The notes beneath the pieces were generated by a model. That model was given only the letters and a program-made list of their open reading frames with translations, was not told the DNA's origin and made no database searches. Below, one piece after another: positions 6,093-11,088 of a stretch of DNA of 11,088 bases. The DNA lies in the NCBI GenBank assembly GCA_044371005.1, contig JBILUL010000163.1, positions 1 to 11,088 on the forward strand, read 5' to 3'. The position numbers and the translations under genes are program-made. This DNA is from UBA2402 sp044371005. GTDB taxonomy: Bacteria; Planctomycetota; Phycisphaerae; Phycisphaerales; UBA1924. Each line of letters starts with the position of its first letter. The stretch's first letter is position 1.

Positions 6093-8438
6093 TCAGAGCA
6101 GCGAAAGCTTGCTCAACATCTGCTGCAGTTCCTCATAGTACCCAGCGCCCTGCTCACTGAATCGGACTTTGTCGCTCATCCCATTGATCTTGTTCTTCCC
6201 TCCGTTGATTAGATCATTCGATCGAATGAGCATGTCCTCGAGGGCGCGAGCAGTCTCACGATTGGGAGTGTTAATGCCTCTCGCGATGAATCCTCCATGC
6301 TTCAACCGCGAGGTTTCCGCCCTTATCTCCATAACCTTGCTTCGTCCTACGTACAGCAACTTGCCCGCTTTGTCGAAGATGGCATACACACCCATTCCCG
6401 AAGGACCAGGATTCATTTTGCCCATGATCTTATCGGTCAACCCAGGAAGCGGAGTGAAGAGCGAGCCCATCACCTGACCATTCGAACCAACCGAGTGAGC
6501 ACCCTCCGCCTCCCACGAGCCTGTGCCCGCCGACCAACCCGCGGACCCGCGGTAGAGGTCATCGGGCTCTGACCAGTCCATCGCCCACTGGCGATCGAGG
6601 AACTGATCCGTCGCATAGTTCGCGTAGATCGTGCCCAGCGAGTCCGCGATCGTCTGCCCGACACTGACCACATCCTGGGCCCAGTCGCTATCGAGGTCCA
6701 CCGCGGTCGATGCGGAGAAGTTCACCTCCCCAAGACTGAAGAACAGTCCCTTGGGGTCGCGCTGCCCCATCGGGTTCCCACCTACCGCCGCGTACAGGTT
6801 CGTGCCGTCCCTGTATTGCCGCAGCGGATCGATGTCACACGCCAGCGCCACCGGCGGCATCCCATAGCTGGGCAACGCCGCCACTCCCGAGCCGGGAAGC
6901 GCGATGCCTGCCATGTTCGGGTCCTGCTGCAGGAACCGCCCAAGCCGCGGCATGTACACGCGGGCCCGATTGTGCACCAGCGTCCTGGCACCGGGCACCA
7001 GCACCGGCTTCCCAAGCAACGCATCGAGCCGATCCGTGAACAAGCCCTGGTAGCCGATCTTGAGCACCGGCCCCGCCGCGGCGGACCCGCCCAGCACCTC
7101 CAGCCCGCCGCACTCACCAAAGGGCCCGATGGCATACTGCTCGGCTACCAGCCCGGTCTGTCCATCCACGAGCGCGGTGGGCGTTCCCACACGATTCGAG
7201 AGCACGATCCACGGTTGACGGGCTGCATCCAACTGGCACAGCAGCCGGTCGACCGTGTGCGGATCCCACAGGTACTCGCATTGGGTCGCAATGGCCCACT
7301 GGCCCGCCGATTCAGCCGCCACTTCGGCAATCCGCTGTTCGCCATCGTGCAGGTACTGCTCGACACGCCGCACCGGGGCAGTGTTTGCCGCCGCCACATG
7401 CTGCGGCGAGAGCACCGTGACCAGCCGCCCCAGCCCGTCATACTCGTACGCCCGCACCCAGCAACCAAGGAGCTCCGGCCGCACCAGACGCCCCGAAGCA
7501 TCGACGCCCGCGCCCCCCAGCTGCCGCACGCCGGTCAACCGCTGCAAGGCATCGTACTGGTACGCGTACGTTCCATCGCTGGTCAGATTGCCGGTTGAGT
7601 CGTAGCTGCACACCCCCACGCGCTGCGCTTGCGTTCCCAGCTGCTCCACCACCTCACGAACCTGATTGGCACCGTTGCCGGTTGTACCTTCAGAACCAAC
7701 CAGCCGCTGGCTCAGACGCTGCACCGGGCCCTGACCGGCATTGGCTCCATCAGGCGGACCAGTTGTTACCCTTCCCCACAGGTTGGCCGTACCCGCCCAG
7801 TTGCCATCGACATCGAGATTCCACGCGGTTCGGACCGCTGTCATCGCTGGAAGATCAATGACCACGCCGCTGCTCGACACCGCACCAAACTGCGCAGCAT
7901 TCAGCCGGCCCAAGCCGTCATACCCAAAGCCCCACGATCGACCGGCAACGGTCGAACTCTTGCTTGAGTTCCAAGCCCTCGTTTCTTCAATGCCAGTCAA
8001 TCGTCCTTGCGGATCGATGCGCTCAAATCGCCCATACTGAGATCTGCCCTGAGCATCCACCCACTGCTGGCTGCGGATCCGACCGAATCGATCGAGACTT
8101 GCGTAAGCCCCTGAAAGATCGCCCTTGGCAAAGGGTGACCAACTGGCCGCCGCGGCTCCGGTTGCAGTCACACACCGCTGCTCACCAACCACCGTATCGC
8201 AACCGGCAAAACGCCAGGCCCCGTAGGTCCGTCCAGCCCCGCCCACAGTCTCTTCGACGAGCGAAGCGATCCTTGATAGCCCATCATCGATACCACCGGC
8301 AGCCCCGTAGCGAATCCCAAGCCGCGTTTCAGCGCCATTTCCGCTGCCGCCGCGGCGGGTGGGATACACCAACGCCTTCAGACGATCGCGATTCTCCCCC
8401 CCCGCCCCCCCCCAGACCCCCCACCCGAAACGTCCCAC
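6093..8438 (-). CDS. RHS protein, C-terminal half: RHS core plus GIY-YIG nuclease toxin
   Basis: This frame continues the upstream RHS gene. The ATG at 8438 lies inside that gene's coding sequence and is probably not a real start; meaningful sequence begins near ENRDRLKAL after the G tracts. Numbering from 8438, YD repeats (YDGLGRL, YQYDALQRL, YEYDGLGRL) lead to the conserved RHS core: VGTPTALVD, IGYQGLFTDRLDA, RARVYMPRLGRFLQQDPN, DGTNLYAAVGGNP, QRDPKGLF. After the core comes a cassette-specific segment of about 220 residues. It contains WAMDWS (618-623) and then GVYAIF (683 on), LYVGRS, MEIR (R706), LEDMLI (E734) and NKING (about 749-752). The order G-Y, Y-V-G, Arg, Glu, Asn matches the GIY-YIG nuclease fold, which occurs among polymorphic toxins as the Tox-URI types. 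The inferred role is DNA cleavage in a competitor. The gene ends 9 bases before its immunity gene. The core call is very secure, the nuclease call good. Confidence 0.88.
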   Translation of the reverse strand: MGRFGWGVWGGAGGENRDRLKALVYPTRRGGSGNGAETRLGIRYGAAGGIDDGLSRIASLVEETVGGAGRTYGAWRFAGCDTVVGEQRCVTATGAAAASWSPFAKGDLSGAYASLDRFGRIRSQQWVDAQGRSQYGRFERIDPQGRLTGIEETRAWNSSKSSTVAGRSWGFGYDGLGRLNAAQFGAVSSSGVVIDLPAMTAVRTAWNLDVDGNWAGTANLWGRVTTGPPDGANAGQGPVQRLSQRLVGSEGTTGNGANQVREVVEQLGTQAQRVGVCSYDSTGNLTSDGTYAYQYDALQRLTGVRQLGGAGVDASGRLVRPELLGCWVRAYEYDGLGRLVTVLSPQHVAAANTAPVRRVEQYLHDGEQRIAEVAAESAGQWAIATQCEYLWDPHTVDRLLCQLDAARQPWIVLSNRVGTPTALVDGQTGLVAEQYAIGPFGECGGLEVLGGSAAAGPVLKIGYQGLFTDRLDALLGKPVLVPGARTLVHNRARVYMPRLGRFLQQDPNMAGIALPGSGVAALPSYGMPPVALACDIDPLRQYRDGTNLYAAVGGNPMGQRDPKGLFFSLGEVNFSASTAVDLDSDWAQDVVSVGQTIADSLGTIYANYATDQFLDRQWAMDWSEPDDLYRGSAGWSAGTGSWEAEGAHSVGSNGQVMGSLFTPLPGLTDKIMGKMNPGPSGMGVYAIFDKAGKLLYVGRSKVMEIRAETSRLKHGGFIARGINTPNRETARALEDMLIRSNDLINGGKNKINGMSDKVRFSEQGAGYYEELQQMLSKLSLL

Positions 8439-11088
8439 TCATACCGGGTCCAATCGCTCACTCCAAGCCCATGCGGGCCTGAGCGGATCGCCTGTTCTCC
8501 AACGAGGTTTCCTCGCCCGTCGTAGGCGAAGGTATTCTGATTCAGTGCCCTGACACTGCCCTCCTGCACTCCCCACGTTGAACAGCCCACCAGCCGGTCC
8601 AAGGCATCAAAGGTGTTGATGACAATGGAAACCGATGTGATGGGTGCCGCGGGCGCACCGGGGATCGAACCTCCGTTCGCATCGATTCGAATGAGGTTTC
8701 CCCGCTCGTCGTAGCCGTAGCGCAGCTGGCTGCCTGGGTCAACACGCATGGCGACCTGCCGCGTGTCGAGCCGGTAGCCGAAACTCACTGATCGCTGAGA
8801 ATCCGGCTGGCCTGTTGATGGATTCGGATACCGCACGCGGCTCACAAAATCCGGCGCCGACAATGCCCCTTCGATCAATGCACCCGTCGAAGCCGAGACG
8901 AGCGGACCGTCGTAGTCGATCGCGGTGACCTGCACGCTCCCATCCGCGGCATCCCACGGGAACGCCACGCTGAACGGAACATCCGCAACTCGAGCCCCCA
9001 CATGCGAAACCCGCCCAGCCTCGTCATATCGGTACGCTGTCGTACGTCGGCCAACACTTCCATCCGCGTTCTCGCAGACGACACTCTTACGGTCTTGCTC
9101 GTCAAATGCCGTCCGCGTCGCCGCGCCGCTCACATCGACGCGGAGCACTTCGCGACCGAACTGGTCATAGCCCCAGACCTCCACCATCGCATTGGCCAGT
9201 CCGGCAGGACGGTACACCACTCCGTTCAAATACGTGGGTGCTTCAGGCCGCGTGATCTGCGGCCCATTGGCAAACAGGTTACCAGCATGATTGGTGCCCA
9301 AAGAGGCAGCGGCCAGCGGCCTTCCCGACGAGTCAAACCACTCCAAACGCTGCAGAATCACAGCGTTCTCTGCACCAAGTACACTTCCCACTCCGTCATG
9401 GCGACGGAGCATCGAGAGCGTTTCAATCGGATGATCGGCCGCATCAAATCGAACCGAATCGACACTGACTTCAGCACCATTCACAAGCAGAGACCGGCGC
9501 ACCTCCCTACCCGCGGCATCAAACTCGGTCCGTCTCGTACCGACTCCCGGGTCTTCTCGCTCTCGCTCACGACCAAGATCGTCAAACCACATCCGCACCG
9601 CCGTGAAGTCCTGCGTCCCTGCGCCATCGCCACAGTCGTAGTGCCGCTGCTCGGCCACGTTGCCGCGGCTGTCGTACACCGTTTCAGTGAGGCTCAGTGC
9701 TCCAAGACCAATCAGTTGGCTCGCTTCTGGAACACCTGCGGTCGCCGGCGCCATGCGCGGATCGCCAGGCCACGTTGACGGCGGAGCCTTGATTGCCGGA
9801 TCGAACACGGTCGTGAAGCGCACTCGGTCAAGATTGTCGAACCATGTGGCAACGATTCGTGTCGGGGCCGATGCTTGATTCGAAGGCCAGACTTCCACCC
9901 AGACCCGGCGCATGCGCCAGTCGTAGCCGTAGCGTTCAAAGTGGCCAATCTGATCTTCATCGTTCTCTGGAAGGCTGGCGCACCCCTCGAGACGGTATTG
10001 GTTTGCGACTTTCTGGTCGTAGCGGCGGAGTTCCACGACCTGATCGGCATCGCTCTCGCCGTCGCCATAGGTGTACTTCTCGATGATCGCGAGGTTATCC
10101 GAATAGGTAGCAGCACAGGGATCCTCCTCGGGCTGAGTTGTTCCCCACACCTCGTGCTGGTCATTGGTACCCCTGTACACACGCTCGACCATCCCTCGCA
10201 GCGTCCGCTGCGTTCGCGTGATCTCGCCGGTGATGCTCCTGACCCTGGCGATGTTGCCGAAGCTGTCGTACGCCGCTTCCACCCTGAGCGATGACTGGGC
10301 GTTTGGCGTCGACTCATCTACGCCACTTGGCCTTCCCAGCAAGTCATACTCAGGAATCCGCGCAGTCCGCACTTGAATCGACAGTGGCCACGATTCGAGG
10401 CTTGAGAGCCCGGTTGCGAAAACCGTTTCAGTTCGTCGGGTAAGTCCATCACGAACGATGGTGCGTGTTCCGGCTTCGGGTGCAGACAACCCATTGGAAC
10501 CACTGACCACACCGGTGAGCGTGAGATGTTCGGTGGCTCCGGGGTCAGATGCACTAGCTCGCTGCAGATTGATCGTGGCGGTGCCATCGGGGTGCCGCGT
10601 GACACGGGGTGTCTGGCTGCGTCCTGGCGGGTAGGACATCGTGGTAACTCGCTGCATGGGTGCAGGCCATGAGTTGTGCCGCCATGCCGCGAGCAATGGG
10701 GTGCAGTCCTCCTCGATCCGTGTTGTGCGACCATACTGGTCGTAGTCCATGCGTGTCCAGCGGAGTTCATCGGTAGCCTGCGGCTCCAGCCTGGCCGGAT
10801 TCGTCAGCAAGCCAGCCGCCGACCATTGGGTCAGCCCGGTTGCTCCGTCATAGAGCTCCCAAGAAACGGCTGCGCGGGGGGCCTGCCCTGCACCAGTCAC
10901 TACGCCCCGATCGATGACGCCGCGTGAGACGAGCCGTGCTGGTCCACCAGGCGCAACGCTCGCCCACTCGTAGACATATTCGGTCCGCTGCGCATCGGAT
11001 GGGCTTGGCTGTCCAAGTCCAATGGCAGTCGGAAAACGTTCATCTAACATCACACACTCGGGATGGGCCTGGTCGTAGGTGAGTTTGC
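8378..11088 (-). CDS. RHS/YD-repeat protein, N-terminal/middle part (5' end outside window)
   Basis: The frame is open to the right edge: codons upstream of the GTG at 11053 read KLTYDQAHPEC, so the gene starts beyond the window and that GTG is not its start. The visible part is about 900 residues of degenerate YD/RHS repeats, for example YDQYGR, YDLLGR, YDSFGN, YDSRGN, WFDDLGRE, YDQFGR, YRYDEAGR, YGYDERGN and FDALDR. Such repeats build the beta-cage shell that encapsulates a C-terminal toxin in the RHS/Tc families. No export domain is visible because the N-terminus is missing. The frame ends in the middle of a repeat (YEWDVSGGGSGGG, then RGGRIAIV and TGA at 8378), right after G-rich tracts. 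The repeat resumes at once one frame away (NRDRLKALVYP), so this is the first half of a single RHS gene rather than a complete protein. Confidence 0.9.
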   Translation of the reverse strand, partial: KLTYDQAHPECVMLDERFPTAIGLGQPSPSDAQRTEYVYEWASVAPGGPARLVSRGVIDRGVVTGAGQAPRAAVSWELYDGATGLTQWSAAGLLTNPARLEPQATDELRWTRMDYDQYGRTTRIEEDCTPLLAAWRHNSWPAPMQRVTTMSYPPGRSQTPRVTRHPDGTATINLQRASASDPGATEHLTLTGVVSGSNGLSAPEAGTRTIVRDGLTRRTETVFATGLSSLESWPLSIQVRTARIPEYDLLGRPSGVDESTPNAQSSLRVEAAYDSFGNIARVRSITGEITRTQRTLRGMVERVYRGTNDQHEVWGTTQPEEDPCAATYSDNLAIIEKYTYGDGESDADQVVELRRYDQKVANQYRLEGCASLPENDEDQIGHFERYGYDWRMRRVWVEVWPSNQASAPTRIVATWFDNLDRVRFTTVFDPAIKAPPSTWPGDPRMAPATAGVPEASQLIGLGALSLTETVYDSRGNVAEQRHYDCGDGAGTQDFTAVRMWFDDLGREREREDPGVGTRRTEFDAAGREVRRSLLVNGAEVSVDSVRFDAADHPIETLSMLRRHDGVGSVLGAENAVILQRLEWFDSSGRPLAAASLGTNHAGNLFANGPQITRPEAPTYLNGVVYRPAGLANAMVEVWGYDQFGREVLRVDVSGAATRTAFDEQDRKSVVCENADGSVGRRTTAYRYDEAGRVSHVGARVADVPFSVAFPWDAADGSVQVTAIDYDGPLVSASTGALIEGALSAPDFVSRVRYPNPSTGQPDSQRSVSFGYRLDTRQVAMRVDPGSQLRYGYDERGNLIRIDANGGSIPGAPAAPITSVSIVINTFDALDRLVGCSTWGVQEGSVRALNQNTFAYDGRGNLVGEQAIRSGPHGLGVSDWTRYEWDVSGGGSGGGRGGRIAIV
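8396..8422 (-). repeat. Interrupted poly-G tracts at the RHS frame switch
   Basis: On the coding (minus) strand there are three G runs: six (8422-8417), nine (8413-8405) and eight (8403-8396), separated by TCT and a single C. The frame that enters reads Ser-Gly-Gly-Gly-Arg-Gly-Gly and stops at 8378. The frame that resumes the YD repeats is shifted by -1. Gain of one G, or loss of two, would give one uninterrupted RHS gene with a Gly-Gly-Gly-Ala-Gly-Gly linker. The tract could be a slipped-strand phase-variation site, a site of transcriptional or -1 ribosomal slippage, or a homopolymer sequencing error. The sequence alone cannot separate these. Confidence 0.85.

Noticed and set aside
6816..7598. 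Plus-strand open frame inside the RHS core
   Set aside because: It is antisense to a strongly conserved RHS core and has no domain; it is a shadow.

Overview
This GC-rich bacterial window is a single-strand polymorphic-toxin locus. Every gene I accept reads on the minus strand, so the locus is read from base 11088 down to base 1. I see no RNA gene, CRISPR array or complete insertion sequence. The style of the RHS protein and its tandem toxin/immunity debris would fit a Planctomycetota-type environmental bacterium, but nothing here is a firm taxonomic marker and that guess is weak.

Layout in reading order. (1) A very large RHS/YD-repeat protein enters from beyond the right edge (11088-8378) and continues in another frame (about 8416-6093). 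The two halves are separated by a -1 frame difference inside interrupted poly-G tracts at 8396-8422. The protein ends in a canonical RHS core and a variable C-terminus with a GIY-YIG-type nuclease motif. (2) Nine bases later comes immunity gene A (6083-5283), whose N-terminus resembles Imm26. (3) A 51-codon piece (5261-5106) is probably the tail of a different, lost toxin. It is followed, again after nine bases, by immunity paralogue B (5096-4308). (4) A spacer carries a perfect inverted repeat and a 56-bp palindromic element. (5) An orphan RHS core with an HNH nuclease toxin (4037-3095) is broken by one in-frame TAA. Its stop overlaps or abuts an immunity gene (3098/3080-1956) that joins an Imm11/DUF1629-like domain to a SUKH (SMI1/KNR4) domain. 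(6) An unrecognised 266-residue protein follows (1825-1025). (7) Two more copies of the palindromic element (881-749) precede a frameshifted RHS-core scrap (668-375). (8) A truncated third immunity paralogue C (264-1) runs off the left edge.

How the genes work together: the large RHS protein should form the shell that carries and releases a C-terminal nuclease, and the adjacent immunity protein protects the producer. The downstream modules look like displaced or silent toxin/immunity cassettes. They keep enough of the conserved core, in the same orientation and frame, to be swapped onto the main RHS gene by homologous recombination. Orphan immunity genes may still protect against kin that carry the older toxins.

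The points most worth checking are the G-tract frame switch, the nonsense-silenced HNH toxin, the Imm11-SUKH fusion, the three-way immunity family with one short hypervariable stretch, and the palindromic element that sits at the truncated edges of both RHS fragments.
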